Of a DNA stretch of 64,000 nt, positions 20,451-31,516 are shown piece by piece. Numbering within the stretch: position 1 is the stretch's first letter; the number at the start of each line of letters is the position of its first letter. A model generated the notes under the pieces. That model made no database searches and was not told the DNA's origin. It worked only from the letters and a program-made list of their open reading frames with translations. Position numbers and translations under genes: made by a program. This stretch comes from Cyanobium sp. (GTDB lineage: Bacteria > Cyanobacteriota > Cyanobacteriia > PCC-6307 > Cyanobiaceae), in the NCBI GenBank assembly GCA_014191755.1, contig BJHE01000001.1:62001-126000 (forward strand), read 5' to 3'.

Positions 20451-21368
20451 TCAGGCGTCTCCGAAGAACCAGCCATAGCTATGGAGACCGATCCCTAGCA
20501 AATTCACTCCGATGTAGCACACGGCGATGACCACCAAGCCAATCGCCGCCACCACCGCCGGGCGGCGTCCCTGCCAACCGCGGATCAGGCGGGTGTGAAG
20601 ATAGGCGGCATACACCAGCCAGCAGATCAGGGCCCAGGTCTCCTTGGGATCCCAGCTCCACCAGCTGCCCCAGGCTTCATTGGCCCACACGGCTCCACTC
20701 ACCAGGCCCACGGAGAGCAGCAGAAAACCCACCGTGATCGTGCGATAGCTAAGACTGTCGAGCTGTTCGCTGAGACGGAAGTGGCCGGTGGTCAGTTCAA
20801 GCTCGCCCCCCCCCGCGGCGGCCGCAGTCGCCTGCCGATAACCGCCGCTGCCGATCGAACTGCTGCGTAACTCCAGCTCGCCCTCGCGGTCGACGAGCAG
20901 AACGGCCACCGACAACAGCGAACCCACCAACAGGGCCGCATAGCTGAGCATGATCACACTCACGTGCATCACCAGCCAACTGGATCGTAGGGCCGGCACC
21001 AGGGGTGAGGCCTCCTGCAGCCGTTCCGGCAGGGCAAAACTGGCAAAAGCCACACAGCCCAGGGCCATCGGTGTGGCCGCCGCCGGCACGAGGGGACTGG
21101 GCCAACTGCGCTCCACCAGCAGTTGCACCAGCGTGCAGCCCCAGGCCAGGAAACAGAGGGATTCGTAGAGGTTGCTGATCGGGAAATGGCCTGACTCCCA
21201 CCAGCGCAGCACCAACTGGGCCGTCAGGCAGAGATTGGCAGCCGCCACCAGCAGGCGCACCCAGGGGCTGTTGCGGTCGCCACTCAGGGCCCAGAAGGAG
21301 AGGGGCAGCACCAAGAGCAGCAGAACAAAGGCGAGGAGCCCAAGGGCCAGGACCGGATCGTTCACCAC
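20451..21368 (-). CDS. ccsA: c-type cytochrome biogenesis protein (CcsA/ResC-type, system II)
   Basis: Multi-[16 protein letters not shown]; haem-handling [26 protein letters not shown] motif. Confidence 0.92.
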   Translation of the reverse strand: MVNDPVLALGLLAFVLLLLVLPLSFWALSGDRNSPWVRLLVAAANLCLTAQLVLRWWESGHFPISNLYESLCFLAWGCTLVQLLVERSWPSPLVPAAATPMALGCVAFASFALPERLQEASPLVPALRSSWLVMHVSVIMLSYAALLVGSLLSVAVLLVDREGELELRSSSIGSGGYRQATAAAAGGGELELTTGHFRLSEQLDSLSYRTITVGFLLLSVGLVSGAVWANEAWGSWWSWDPKETWALICWLVYAAYLHTRLIRGWQGRRPAVVAAIGLVVIAVCYIGVNLLGIGLHSYGWFFGDA

Positions 21369-21432
21369 ATAAACTCAACTGTTGCTCACTCTGCCGCGTG
21401 ACCGAGGCTGCGGCGAAGCTCCGCAGGGCGGG

Positions 21433-22638
21433 TCACCGGCTGGCCACCCGCAGCAGATGGAGGCCTCCCGCCATGCCGATCAGCACGGGGGACCAGGCGG
21501 CCAGAAGCGGAACCAGGGTTCCGGAAATGCCGAGCGAGCTGAAGATGAAGGACATCAGGTAATAGCCAAAAATCAGCAGCACACTGATCCCGAATCCCTG
21601 GCTGCGGCTGGTTCGGTTGTAGGGTCTCACCCCAAGGCTGCTGCCGATTAGGCCGAACACCAGGCAGATCGCCGGAAAAGCAAACTTCTCTTGGATCCGC
21701 ACCCGCATGCGGCGGGCCTCTTTGGCGTTGCCGGCTTCCTCGTAGAGCCTCTCTGCCCGGCGAGCCTGGCCCACGGTCATGGCACCGGGATCGGTGGGAA
21801 TCTTGGCCACATCCACGGGATTGCGGCTCAGTGGATAGAGATAGCGGTCAAACTGAGCCGAGGTGGTGGTGCCCGAAGCATCATCGAGATTCACGATATG
21901 TCCGTTACTGAATTCCCACATTCCCTGGGATTCATTCCAGCGCCCACTTTCAGCTGTGAGCATCTGCCGCTGGCCTCCTCTGGAAAAATCAATCACGGTG
22001 ACATCCAGCATCTGTCCCTGTAAATACTTACGCGAATAGAAGAGATGGGTGAGCTGCTTGATGCTCTCTCCTTCGAGTTGCTTGATGCGTCCAAAGCGAG
22101 AATACAGAACATTGTTGCCTGTTTCGGTGGTGAGAGCCTTGCCGAGGGCCACCTCCAATGTGTTGGTGGCGGCGAGATTGGCCTTCGGCACGATCAGGTC
22201 GTTGAACAGGAAGGTGAGCAGGCTCATCAGCAGCGATAACACGAGGGCCGGCAGCACCATGCGGCTGGTGGAAACTCCCACGCTGCGTAGGGCCGTGAGT
22301 TCACTGTTTCCAGAAAGACTGCTGTAGGCCAACAGGGTGGCCATCAAGGTGGCCATCGGAAAGGCGAGCACCAAAAAACCCGGCAAGCGCAGGAGCAGCA
22401 CCTGCATGGCCGCCAACAGAGGCAGACCCGACTCGGCAACCCGTCGCACAAGCTCGAACACCACCCCCACCGAAAGAGAAACGGCGGTGAAGGCGGCGAT
22501 CCCGAACAGCAACGGGCCCAGCAACTCGTTGACCAACCAGCGATCCATCAAGGGAATCCGGTTCCATCGAACCTGAGAGGCCAACCGCTCCATGGGAATG
22601 GAGCGTTGCAGTTTCTGGAGACGGGTGAAGGCAGTCAA
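21433..22638 (-). CDS. LptF/LptG (YjgP/YjgQ) family permease
   Basis: MDRWLVNELLGPLLFGIAAFTAVSLSVGVVFELV...PGFLVLAFPMATLMATLLAYSSLSGNSELTALRSVGVS. Confidence 0.9.
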   Translation of the reverse strand: MTAFTRLQKLQRSIPMERLASQVRWNRIPLMDRWLVNELLGPLLFGIAAFTAVSLSVGVVFELVRRVAESGLPLLAAMQVLLLRLPGFLVLAFPMATLMATLLAYSSLSGNSELTALRSVGVSTSRMVLPALVLSLLMSLLTFLFNDLIVPKANLAATNTLEVALGKALTTETGNNVLYSRFGRIKQLEGESIKQLTHLFYSRKYLQGQMLDVTVIDFSRGGQRQMLTAESGRWNESQGMWEFSNGHIVNLDDASGTTTSAQFDRYLYPLSRNPVDVAKIPTDPGAMTVGQARRAERLYEEAGNAKEARRMRVRIQEKFAFPAICLVFGLIGSSLGVRPYNRTSRSQGFGISVLLIFGYYLMSFIFSSLGISGTLVPLLAAWSPVLIGMAGGLHLLRVASR

Positions 22639-23363
22639 AGCTGGAAAGCCTCGCCGAGATAATGGCGCCGCACCAGCGGATCCCTGGCCATGGCTTCGGA
22701 GCTACCGGAGGCCAGGATCCTGCCCTCGGTGAGGATGTAAGCGCGATCGGTAATGGCCAGAGTCTCCCGCACGTTGTGGTCGGTGATCAGCACACCCATG
22801 CCCCGGGTGCGCAGACCATCGATGAGGGCCTGAAGATCGGCCACCGCCAGGGGATCGACACCAGCAAAGGGTTCATCGAGCAGCAGATAGCGGGGGCCCC
22901 TCTCTCCCACGGCCAGGGCACGGGCAACCTCACAGCGGCGGCGTTCTCCGCCGGATAACTGATAACCCTTGCGGTGCTGAAAAGGCATCAGGTGGAAATC
23001 CTGGATGAGGCTGTCCAGCCGCTCTCGCCTCAAGGAGGTGGGCGTGCCGCTTTCTTGCAGGGCCAGCTGGAGGTTCTCACGCACCGTCAGGGAGCGGAAC
23101 ACACTGGCCTCCTGGGGGAGATAGCCGATTCCGAGACGGGCTCGCTTCGGCATCGGCAATCGGGTGACCGAGAGACCATCGAGGCGAACATCACCTCGGT
23201 CGGGCCGCAACAGACCGGTGGTGATGTTGAAGGTGGTGGTCTTGCCGGCGCCATTGGGCCCGAGCAGGCCTACGACTTCACCTGGATGAAGCACCACACT
23301 CACCCCATTCACGAGGGTGCGGCCCCCGAGGGTGATCCCCACCTGATCCAGATTCAGGCTCAT
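22635..23363 (-). CDS. lptB: LPS export ABC transporter ATP-binding protein LptB
   Basis: GLLGPNGAGKTTTFNITTGLLRPDRGDV, YLPQEASVFRSLTVRENL, LSGGERRRCEVARAL. Confidence 0.92.
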   Translation of the reverse strand: MSLNLDQVGITLGGRTLVNGVSVVLHPGEVVGLLGPNGAGKTTTFNITTGLLRPDRGDVRLDGLSVTRLPMPKRARLGIGYLPQEASVFRSLTVRENLQLALQESGTPTSLRRERLDSLIQDFHLMPFQHRKGYQLSGGERRRCEVARALAVGERGPRYLLLDEPFAGVDPLAVADLQALIDGLRTRGMGVLITDHNVRETLAITDRAYILTEGRILASGSSEAMARDPLVRRHYLGEAFQL

Positions 23364-23983
23364 GGCATCGGCGGGCGGGCTGCCGGAGCGGAGGGCGATT
23401 GAAGCCGGATCTTGCTGAGCACTTGCCGGCCCGAAGCTGGTTCAGCCTGGAGCCGCTCGCTGCTGAGCAAATACACCAGACGTTCGGCCCTGATTCGCTG
23501 ACCGTCGGCATCCACCACCTCCACATCACCACTAAGCACCAGGCGCTCTTCCCTTGAGAAGAACTGGGCCTGGCGTGCGGTGGCCACCATCCCCTTCTCT
23601 GGATAAACGATCCGCACATTGCCAGTGGCCGTGACGATGCCCGTGCGGTTGTCAGCCTGCTGGCGATCCGACTCGATCGTGACCATGCCAGCCCCCGCAG
23701 CAGGGACAGCGGTATCGGCCGACTGGATTGCTGCTCCGGCGCGGGTTGCTGGCGGGCTTGCCTCACCGGCCGGCGCACCCTGGGGCCTGGGCAGGAGGGG
23801 GGCTGCAGGGGTGGAGAGACCACCCGACTGGGCCTGGGCCCGAGAAAGCCTGGATGGAGAGGGCCAGACCAGGAGACCCAGGGCCAGCAGCAAAGCGCCA
23901 GCCCTTGGCCCCGGAACCGCTGTTATGGCGCGCTTGGGTGACGGCAAGGGGATGAAAATCGAAAACTCGACCAGGCGAGTCAA
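23360..23983 (-). CDS. LptA/OstA-like periplasmic protein
   Basis: IESDRQQADNRTGIVTATGNVRIVYPEKGMVATARQAQFFSREERLVLSGDVEV; overlaps lptB by 4 bp. Confidence 0.85.
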   Translation of the reverse strand: MTRLVEFSIFIPLPSPKRAITAVPGPRAGALLLALGLLVWPSPSRLSRAQAQSGGLSTPAAPLLPRPQGAPAGEASPPATRAGAAIQSADTAVPAAGAGMVTIESDRQQADNRTGIVTATGNVRIVYPEKGMVATARQAQFFSREERLVLSGDVEVVDADGQRIRAERLVYLLSSERLQAEPASGRQVLSKIRLQSPSAPAARPPMP

Positions 23984-24381
23984 TCTACCGGTGGCCCCTG
24001 CGGGGAGGCTGGCCGCAACTTGGGAGCGGGAAGGTCGTCCAGCTGTCGTTGCTGCTGGAGGGCATCTAGGAATCGGGCGCTGTTGCTGCGGAGCTCGTCA
24101 AGGTCGAAGCCGAGGGCGCCATCACCGCAGGGTGATAACCGCCCTAGCCCTTCCCCGAGCAGCACGGTGGCCCCGCGGAGGTTGCCCCGCTCGCGATGCA
24201 GATGAGAAACAGCAATCTGGAGAATGCCCTGGAGCTCCGTGCGCTCGGGCTCCAGGGTTTCGTGCCAGAGGGCTTCGAAGCCATCGTGGCATGCATACCA
24301 ATCGCCTTGGTTGAATTGCTGCACAGCTTCCAGCAGGCGGGGGTCGCCGGCCAGACCAGGCTCGCCGACCAAGTCGTTCAA
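23980..24381 (-). CDS. DUF309 family protein
   Basis: AVQQFNQGDWYACHDGFEALWHETLEPERTELQGILQIAVSHLHRERGNLRGA. Confidence 0.85.
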   Translation of the reverse strand: MNDLVGEPGLAGDPRLLEAVQQFNQGDWYACHDGFEALWHETLEPERTELQGILQIAVSHLHRERGNLRGATVLLGEGLGRLSPCGDGALGFDLDELRSNSARFLDALQQQRQLDDLPAPKLRPASPQGPPVD

Positions 24382-24386
24382 GGGAT

Positions 24387-26195
24387 TCAGCGCTTGGCGG
24401 GTTTGCGGGCCGGCAGCTTTCGCAACCGAATCGATTCGGGGGTGACCTCCAGCATTTCGTCGGGGCCGATGTACTCCAGGGCCCGCTCAAGGGTCATCTG
24501 GACAGGGGCTTGGAGGGTGTCGAGTTCCTCAGCACCGGCTGAGCGGATGTTGGTGAGCTGCTTGGCCTTGCAAACGTTGATCTCCATATCCTGAGGGCGG
24601 TTGTTTTCGCCGATGATCATCCCCTTGTACACCTTGGTGGTGGGGGTGATGAAGAATTGGCCGCGATCCTCGGCATTCTTGAGGGCATAGAAGGTGGCGG
24701 TTCCCTCCTCGAAGGCAATCAGAACCCCATTACGGCGGGTGTCGAAGTGACCCTGCATTGGGCGGTAATCGAGGAAAGAGTGGCTCATGATTCCCTCACC
24801 GCGGGTGGCACGGATGAAGTCGCCGCGGAAGCCAATCAGGCCCCTGGAAGGAACAACGAATTCCAGCTGGGTACGGCCGTCGTTGGTGTTTTCCATGTTC
24901 TGCATCTCGCCTTTACGGATGCCGAGCTTTTCAATGCAGGTGCCCACTGACTCTTCCGGCACATCCAGAACAAGGGTTTCAAAGGGTTCGTTAGGGCTGC
25001 CATCGATGGTGCGGTAGATCACCTGAGGCTGGCTGACCTGGAACTCGAAGCCCTCCCGGCGCATGGTTTCAATCAAGATGCCGAGGTGTAGCTCGCCCCG
25101 GCCGCTGACAGCCCAACGGTCCGGCGAATCGGTGTCTTCCACCCGCAGGGCCACATTGGTGAGCAATTCCTTCTGGAGGCGATCGCGGATCTGGCGGCTG
25201 GTCACAAACTTCCCTTCCTTGCCGGCGAAGGGGGAGTCGTTGACCACGAAGGTCATCTGCAACGTGGGTTCATCCACCTTGATCAGGGGCAGGGCTTCGG
25301 GGTGGTCAGGACAGGCAATGGTCTCGCCGATGTTGACCTCATCAAATCCAGCCACGGCCACCAAATCGCCGGCACTCGCCTGCTCAATCTCGACCCGCGC
25401 CAGACCCTGGAAGCCCAGCAGCTTGGAAATGCGACCCCGCTTGATAGAGCCATCATCGCGAATCAAAGCAGCAGGCTGGCCGGCCCGAATGGTGCCGTTG
25501 TGGATGCGGCCGATCATGATGCGACCGAGAAAATCGCTGTAATCGAGCGTGGTGACCTGCAGTTGCAGGGGCTTGTTGGGATCGCCGACCGGGGGCGGCA
25601 CATGGCGAAGGATGGCATCGAAGAGAGGCTTCATCGTGTCGCTCTCGGTCTTCATGTCGGGCTTTGCATAACCACCCATGCCGCTACCGAAAAGGTAGGT
25701 GAAGTCGCACTGGTCGTCGTCGGCTCCGAGCTCGATGAAGAGATCGAGAACTTTGTCGACAGCCTGCTCAGGATCAACTCGGGCGCGGTCGATCTTGTTC
25801 ACGAACACGATCGGACGCAGACCTTTCTCTAGGGCTTTCTTGAGCACGAAGCGGGTCTGGGGCATGGGCCCTTCATTGGCATCCACGATCAGCAGACAGC
25901 CATCCACCATGCCCAGCACCCGTTCCACTTCGCCACCGAAATCGGCGTGGCCGGGGGTATCAACGATATTGATGCGAATTCCGTTGTAATCAACGGCGGT
26001 ATTCTTTGAAAGAATTGTGATGCCGCGCTCCCGCTCTAGGTCATTGGAATCGAGGATGCAGGTCGGCACCGCCTCACCTTCGCGGAAGATTCCCGACTGG
26101 GTCAGCAGGGCATCCACCAATGTGGTCTTGCCGTGGTCGACGTGGGCAATGATCGCGATATTGCGAATCTGGGCGCCTTTGGCTTCGCCGCTCAT
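24387..26195 (-). CDS. typA: GTP-binding translation factor TypA/BipA
   Basis: [42 protein letters not shown], full-length 602 aa. Confidence 0.97.
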   Translation of the reverse strand: MSGEAKGAQIRNIAIIAHVDHGKTTLVDALLTQSGIFREGEAVPTCILDSNDLERERGITILSKNTAVDYNGIRINIVDTPGHADFGGEVERVLGMVDGCLLIVDANEGPMPQTRFVLKKALEKGLRPIVFVNKIDRARVDPEQAVDKVLDLFIELGADDDQCDFTYLFGSGMGGYAKPDMKTESDTMKPLFDAILRHVPPPVGDPNKPLQLQVTTLDYSDFLGRIMIGRIHNGTIRAGQPAALIRDDGSIKRGRISKLLGFQGLARVEIEQASAGDLVAVAGFDEVNIGETIACPDHPEALPLIKVDEPTLQMTFVVNDSPFAGKEGKFVTSRQIRDRLQKELLTNVALRVEDTDSPDRWAVSGRGELHLGILIETMRREGFEFQVSQPQVIYRTIDGSPNEPFETLVLDVPEESVGTCIEKLGIRKGEMQNMENTNDGRTQLEFVVPSRGLIGFRGDFIRATRGEGIMSHSFLDYRPMQGHFDTRRNGVLIAFEEGTATFYALKNAEDRGQFFITPTTKVYKGMIIGENNRPQDMEINVCKAKQLTNIRSAGAEELDTLQAPVQMTLERALEYIGPDEMLEVTPESIRLRKLPARKPAKR

Positions 26196-26427
26196 GGGGC
26201 CTGGGTCCTCAAGTGTTGGGGGTGATGGCGTCTGACCGAGTGACGCCGCGTTCGCGCGCTCCTAATCCATGGGCAGGTGGCAGCGGGAGAAAATGCTGCG
26301 CTTGCTGGATCGAGACCTGAGCTCCTGTCGTCACCCCGGTTTGAAGATCCCAGAGATGGGCACTGCAAGGAGGAAGCTGGAGTTCTGAAGCGATTCTTGA
26401 TTCTATAGCAGTCTGAGCCCGTCCCGG

Positions 26428-27312
26428 TTAAGGGAGGGTCGGGCTTAGGCGATGGGCTGGTTCAAACAGGCGCAAGGCCTCGGTGGACCCCACAAAACGC
26501 CAGTGCCAGGGCTCGTAGCTCACCCCCTGGCGGTTGTTGGCAGGAAAGGAGAGCAGGAAATGGAATCGCACGGCGTTGGCCTGGAGCCAGGCGAAGGCAT
26601 CGGTGGTTTCGAAGCTTGTTGAGAGGTTGGTCTGGGGGCTGCGGCCATCGGCGAGATCCACGGCGAACCCCGTGCTGTGCTCGGAGAACCCTGGCGGAGC
26701 ACTGACTCGGGCGCGCTCCTCGGGGCTCTGGCTGCGTTCGGCGCCCACCTCAAAAAAGAGATGACGCTGCAGGGCCAGGCTGCGGAAGGCACTGATCACT
26801 GTGAGTTGAACCCCATCAGCCGCAGCGGCGCGCTGCATGGCAAGCAACTGGCGGGCCGCCTCCTTTCTCAACTCGAGCCCAGGCGCGAAGGTAACCAGGC
26901 TGGCGGCCGGGGCTTCGGGATAAGGAAAGTGACCGAGTAACCGTCCATCGGCGGCCAATCTCGCGTTCAGGCCCGCCACCGGGGGCGGGACCAACCAGGG
27001 CCGCAGGGGCCCCAGAACCAGCACGACGGCCAAGGAGCCCACCACCAGGCTGCCGAGCAGGCTCCAGCGAAAACGGCTGGCGAGGCTCGATTGACTGCCG
27101 ACCGGCGGGCGACTTCGGCGGGCTAAAGGGATATCCGCTGCGCTGCCCCCCCGGCCCCCGGGCTCCCGCCCGCTTGAACTGGCTGGGCGGCGCCCTTCCC
27201 GGGCCTGGGCGCCGGGGACCGGGCCGCGCGGGCGGGAATCTCGGCCGGTGGCTCGCGGGGACACGCCGGGGATGAGAGACAGACTTGATGCTATGACGCT
27301 GCTGCCGAACAT
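26428..27312 (-). CDS. D-alanyl-D-alanine carboxypeptidase, VanY/M15B family
   Basis: SAFRSLALQRHLFFE, PGFSEHSTGFAVDLADG, YEPWHWRFVG; N-terminal TM. Confidence 0.88.
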   Translation of the reverse strand: MFGSSVIASSLSLIPGVSPRATGRDSRPRGPVPGAQAREGRRPASSSGREPGGRGGSAADIPLARRSRPPVGSQSSLASRFRWSLLGSLVVGSLAVVLVLGPLRPWLVPPPVAGLNARLAADGRLLGHFPYPEAPAASLVTFAPGLELRKEAARQLLAMQRAAAADGVQLTVISAFRSLALQRHLFFEVGAERSQSPEERARVSAPPGFSEHSTGFAVDLADGRSPQTNLSTSFETTDAFAWLQANAVRFHFLLSFPANNRQGVSYEPWHWRFVGSTEALRLFEPAHRLSPTLP

Positions 27313-27378
27313 CAGGCAACACGAGGGTTAGCGGTGTTAGCTTCTGGGCGAGAACCCTTGTCTGGAGTTAGTTTCAAG

Positions 27379-28782
27379 ATGTTGCGCGTTGCGGTTGTCG
27401 GGGGCGGCCCCAGCGGATCCTGTGCTGCGGAAGTTCTGGCTAAGGCCGGCATCGAAACTTGGCTTTTTGAGCGGAAGCTGGATAACGCCAAGCCCTGTGG
27501 TGGGGCGATCCCCCTTTGCATGGTGTCGGAATTCGACCTTCCCGAGTCGATCATCGACCGCAAGGTGCGGAACATGAAGATGATTTCCCCCTCCAATCGG
27601 GAAGTGGACATCAATCTGGATAACAATGACGAATACATCGGTATGTGCCGGCGTGAGGTGATGGATGCCTTCCTGCGCGATCGGGCCGCTTCCTTTGGGA
27701 CCCATCTGATCAATGGCCTGGTCACGAAGATCGACACCGGCGCGAACCGGCAAGGCCCTTACACCCTCACCTATTCCGACTATGCCGCTGGTGAAGCGAC
27801 CGGTGAAACCAGGATGTTGGAAGTGGATTTGATCGTGGGTGCCGATGGTGCCAACAGTCGCGTGGCCAAGGCGATGGATGCGGGCGACTACAACGTGGCC
27901 ATCGCTTTCCAAGAGCGCATCAAGCTGCCGCCGGAAGAGATGAAATACTACGAAAACTTAGCTGAAATGTATGTAGGAACGGATGTATCCCCCGATTTTT
28001 ACGCCTGGGTTTTCCCGAAATACGACCATGTGGCAGTGGGAACCGGCACCATGCAGAAGAACCAGTCTCTGATTAAGGGTCTGCAGCAGGGCATCCGCGA
28101 GCGAGCCAGCAATCGACTTCTCAAGGGCGAAGTGATCAAGGTGGAAGCCCATCCGATTCCCGAACATCCCCGGCCGCGCCGCGTTGTAGGGCGGATGGCA
28201 CTGGTCGGAGATGCTGCCGGCTATGTGACAAAAAGTTCCGGCGAGGGCATTTATTTCGCCGCGAAGAGTGGTCGCATGTGTGCCGAGGAGATCGTGGCAG
28301 CCAGCCAGGGCGGGCAGCGCATTCCCACGGAAGCCGATCTGAAGGTATATATCAAAAAGTGGGACAAAAAATATGGTCCCACTTATAAGGTTCTTGAGAT
28401 TTTGCAGAACATATTTTACAGCAATGACGCCGCCCGCGAAGCTTTCGTCGAGATGTGCGACGACAAGGATGTGCAACGTCTCACCTTCGACAGCTACCTC
28501 TACAAGCGGGTGGTTGCGATGAATCCCTGGCAGCAGCTCAAGCTGACCTTCCTCACCCTCGCCGCCGTGCTGCGGGGCCAAGCTCTGGCGCCTTCCTCCT
28601 ACAGCCCGGTAGCCAGTGCCGTGCGCAGCCCCGAACAAGTTGAGGCGATGGAGGCTGTGAGCGCGATCAAGGGCGGAATTCGAGTGAAACGGCCCGAAGC
28701 CAAGACCCACCCTTCCACTACAACCCCGGGAAAAGCGGACTCCCAGGACAGTCGCGAGCCGGCGCTGGCGGGCAAGCCGTGA
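27379..28782 (+). CDS. chlP: Geranylgeranyl diphosphate/chlorophyll reductase
   Basis: MLRVAVVGGGPSGSCAAEVLAKAGIETWLFERKLDNAKPCGGAIPLCMVSEF; start set at ATG 27379. Confidence 0.96.
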   Translation: MLRVAVVGGGPSGSCAAEVLAKAGIETWLFERKLDNAKPCGGAIPLCMVSEFDLPESIIDRKVRNMKMISPSNREVDINLDNNDEYIGMCRREVMDAFLRDRAASFGTHLINGLVTKIDTGANRQGPYTLTYSDYAAGEATGETRMLEVDLIVGADGANSRVAKAMDAGDYNVAIAFQERIKLPPEEMKYYENLAEMYVGTDVSPDFYAWVFPKYDHVAVGTGTMQKNQSLIKGLQQGIRERASNRLLKGEVIKVEAHPIPEHPRPRRVVGRMALVGDAAGYVTKSSGEGIYFAAKSGRMCAEEIVAASQGGQRIPTEADLKVYIKKWDKKYGPTYKVLEILQNIFYSNDAAREAFVEMCDDKDVQRLTFDSYLYKRVVAMNPWQQLKLTFLTLAAVLRGQALAPSSYSPVASAVRSPEQVEAMEAVSAIKGGIRVKRPEAKTHPSTTTPGKADSQDSREPALAGKP

Positions 28783-28878
28783 GGGTTCAAAGGCCAATCC
28801 GCCGCTGGTGGGGACAACTTCAGCTCAATGCCCAAGCCACTGATGCTTCAAGCGAGAATTTTTACTCAGCTAACCGGC

Positions 28879-29685
28879 TCAGCTCGAAGCTGAAGTGTAG
28901 TGGCGCAGGGCCAGCCTCCAGAGGGCTCGGCTACCCACCACACTCAACCCCGCTAAAACCAGTCCTGCAAGCAATGAACCGCCACTGGCCAGTCCCAGAA
29001 TCGCCTCAGCTGGCACGGTAGTGAGAAAGGCCACCGGCAAAATGGTGCTGAACACCACCCGAAGCGCTGGGGGATAGGCACTGACGGGGAATTGCCCAGC
29101 GGCCAGCAGGCTGCGGAGCACTTCGGTGGCATTCCAGATCTTCACGAACCAGATGCTGGTGGCCGCCAGCACGAACCAGAGGCTGTACAGAATGGTGATG
29201 CCAGCCAGAACCATCAGGCCTCCGGTGAGCAAGGCGGTGGTTTCGGGTTTGGCGCCGGAGCGGATCGTTCCCACCACCACCAGCGCAAGACCGAGAACCA
29301 TCTCCGGCAGGCCCCAGGGAGAAAGGGTGCGCAACGACAACCAGACCTGGGAATCCATCGGCTTGAGCAACACAAAGTCGAGGCCACCGCTCTGAACCTG
29401 TTTCACCAGGTTGCCGAGGTTGGGCCGTAGCAAGGTGCTCGAAAATCCATTCAGCAGCGTGTAGATGCCCAGCACCACCAGGGCCGCATTCCAGCTCCAT
29501 CCCCCCAGCTGTTGGCCGCGACCGAAGAACAGCGACAGCGTGAACAGGCTGCCCGCCAGGGTGATCAGCGTGGCCGCCACCTCAATCAGCAGATTGAACT
29601 GATACTCCATCTCGGCCGCCAGGGAGGACGACCAGAAGCGGGCGATGCTGCGAGCATGGCGACGGATGGTGGAGGCCGGTTCCAT
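28879..29685 (-). CDS. ABC-2 type exporter permease (COG3694-like)
   Basis: Six hydrophobic segments; FSSTLLRPNLGNLVKQVQSGGLDFVLLKPMDSQ; third gene of the ABC operon. Confidence 0.85.
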   Translation of the reverse strand: MEPASTIRRHARSIARFWSSSLAAEMEYQFNLLIEVAATLITLAGSLFTLSLFFGRGQQLGGWSWNAALVVLGIYTLLNGFSSTLLRPNLGNLVKQVQSGGLDFVLLKPMDSQVWLSLRTLSPWGLPEMVLGLALVVVGTIRSGAKPETTALLTGGLMVLAGITILYSLWFVLAATSIWFVKIWNATEVLRSLLAAGQFPVSAYPPALRVVFSTILPVAFLTTVPAEAILGLASGGSLLAGLVLAGLSVVGSRALWRLALRHYTSASS

Positions 29686-30530
29686 CAGCCACCCATGGCC
29701 GCATAGCGGCGGACGCCTGCGCGCCACAGCAGCAGGTTGAGTGGAATCAATACCGCCAGCCAGAGGGCTACGGTCCGAAAGGCTGCCAGCGCATCGATCG
29801 CACCTCCGGAGGCGAGCTGGGCCGGAACGTAAAGCATCGAAGGGAACGGGGTCAGCAGGGCGAATCGACGCACCGCTTCGGGATAGAGATCCAGAGGAGC
29901 GAGCATGCCCGAAAGAAAGAGATACGGCATGAACAGAAAGCGTTCCAGGGCACTGGCCCGCTCACTCCAGAAACAGAGCATCGTGATGGCGTGCTGCAGC
30001 AGGAAATTCAGCCAGAAGCCCAGGTGGGCGGCAAGCAGGGCCAGCAGCAGGCGAGCGGGCGAGGGGATCCATACCGCCTCTGGGACCGCCAGGAAAAAGA
30101 GCGCCACCATCGCCATCACGAAGGGCAGCCGGGTGGCCTGCTCAGCAAGGTGGGCAGCGGCATAGCGCCAGACCAGTGGCAGCGGTTGCAGCAACAGGGG
30201 AGAGAGCCGCCCCAGCAGATTGTCCTCCTCGAAGGCATATACCACCCACACCACCGTGAACTGGCGCACCACGAATGCCGCTAGGAAGTATCGGGCGAAG
30301 GCCTGGGGGCTGATGCCGGCCGCGGCACCGGCCGGAGCACTGCTCCAGAGCGAGAACATCAACAGGGGCATGACTCCGGAGAGGGCCCAGAGCAGAATCT
30401 CGGCCCGGAATTCGAGCATCAGCGCGTACTGACTGATGAACAGGGCTCGGGCAATGCGCAGGGCGGAGGCCAGGGCCGAGCGCCCACTCTGGCGACCACG
30501 AGGGAAGGGCCGGAAAAGACGCTGGTTCAT
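29685..30530 (-). CDS. ABC-2 type exporter permease (COG4587-like)
   Basis: Multi-TM protein between the other permease and the ATPase; overlapping/adjacent starts and stops. Confidence 0.85.
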   Translation of the reverse strand: MNQRLFRPFPRGRQSGRSALASALRIARALFISQYALMLEFRAEILLWALSGVMPLLMFSLWSSAPAGAAAGISPQAFARYFLAAFVVRQFTVVWVVYAFEEDNLLGRLSPLLLQPLPLVWRYAAAHLAEQATRLPFVMAMVALFFLAVPEAVWIPSPARLLLALLAAHLGFWLNFLLQHAITMLCFWSERASALERFLFMPYLFLSGMLAPLDLYPEAVRRFALLTPFPSMLYVPAQLASGGAIDALAAFRTVALWLAVLIPLNLLLWRAGVRRYAAMGG

Positions 30531-31516
30531 GGCTGCTCGATGCTTCCCTGCCGGAAAAGCCGGCCGATGATGTCCTCGATCGGGGGATCACGAACCTCAA
30601 GATCCAGAACCGGCAAGTCCGCCAGCAGACGTCCCACCACCGTGGTCAGGCGGTCGCGATCGACCAGCAACCGCACATCGCGTCCGCTGCATGATTCGAG
30701 CTCCCCGTAGCCGCTGAAGGCTGAGTCCGGCAGGGTGTCGGCCAGCTCCAGGCGCACCTCGCGGCGGGGAGCCAGGCGCTGGGTGAGCTGCTCGAGGCTG
30801 CCGTCATGGAACAGGGAACCGGCGTGGATCAGCAGGACGCGGGGGCACAGGGCTGTGATGTCAGCCATGTAATGGCTGGTGAGCAGCACCGTGGCGCCAT
30901 GGCGGCGGTTGTAATCGGCCAAGAAGCGGCGCATGGCCGCCTGGGCATTCACATCCAGACCAAGGGTGGGCTCATCAAGGAAGAGCACCTGCGGCCGATG
31001 CAACAGGGCCGCCATCAGTTCGGCTTTCATCCTCTGGCCCAGGGACAGCTTGCGCACGGGGCGGTGCAGTTCCTCCCCCAGCTCCAACATCTCCGCCAGT
31101 TCGCTAATGCGCCGGGCGGCCTCCCGGTCGTCGAGGCCGTAGACGGCCGCATTAACCCGCAGGGAATCCAGGGGAGGCAAATCCCAGATCAGCTGCTGCT
31201 TTTGACCCATCACCAGGGTGATGCGGCGCAGGAATGCCGCCTCGCGGCGGGCTGGAACATGGCCGGCCACCTCCACTCGCCCGCCGCTGGGATGGAGCAG
31301 CCCGCTCAGCATCTTGAGGGTGGTGGTCTTGCCGGCGCCGTTGGGGCCTAGAAATCCCACCATCTCGCCAGGCTCGATCGTGAATTCAAGATCCCGCACG
31401 GCCACAACCGTGCGGACCCTGCGCTTCAGAAAATGCCGCACGGTACCGGCTAAGCCGGGATCCTTCTCCGACACCCGGAAGGATCGGGAAAGGCCGCGAG
31501 CGCTCACGATTGGCAT
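30527..31516 (-). CDS. ABC transporter ATP-binding protein (COG4586-like)
   Basis: GFLGPNGAGKTTTLKMLSGLLHPSGG, KLSLGQRMKAELMAALLHRPQVLFLDEPTLGLD. Confidence 0.93.
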   Translation of the reverse strand: MPIVSARGLSRSFRVSEKDPGLAGTVRHFLKRRVRTVVAVRDLEFTIEPGEMVGFLGPNGAGKTTTLKMLSGLLHPSGGRVEVAGHVPARREAAFLRRITLVMGQKQQLIWDLPPLDSLRVNAAVYGLDDREAARRISELAEMLELGEELHRPVRKLSLGQRMKAELMAALLHRPQVLFLDEPTLGLDVNAQAAMRRFLADYNRRHGATVLLTSHYMADITALCPRVLLIHAGSLFHDGSLEQLTQRLAPRREVRLELADTLPDSAFSGYGELESCSGRDVRLLVDRDRLTTVVGRLLADLPVLDLEVRDPPIEDIIGRLFRQGSIEQP

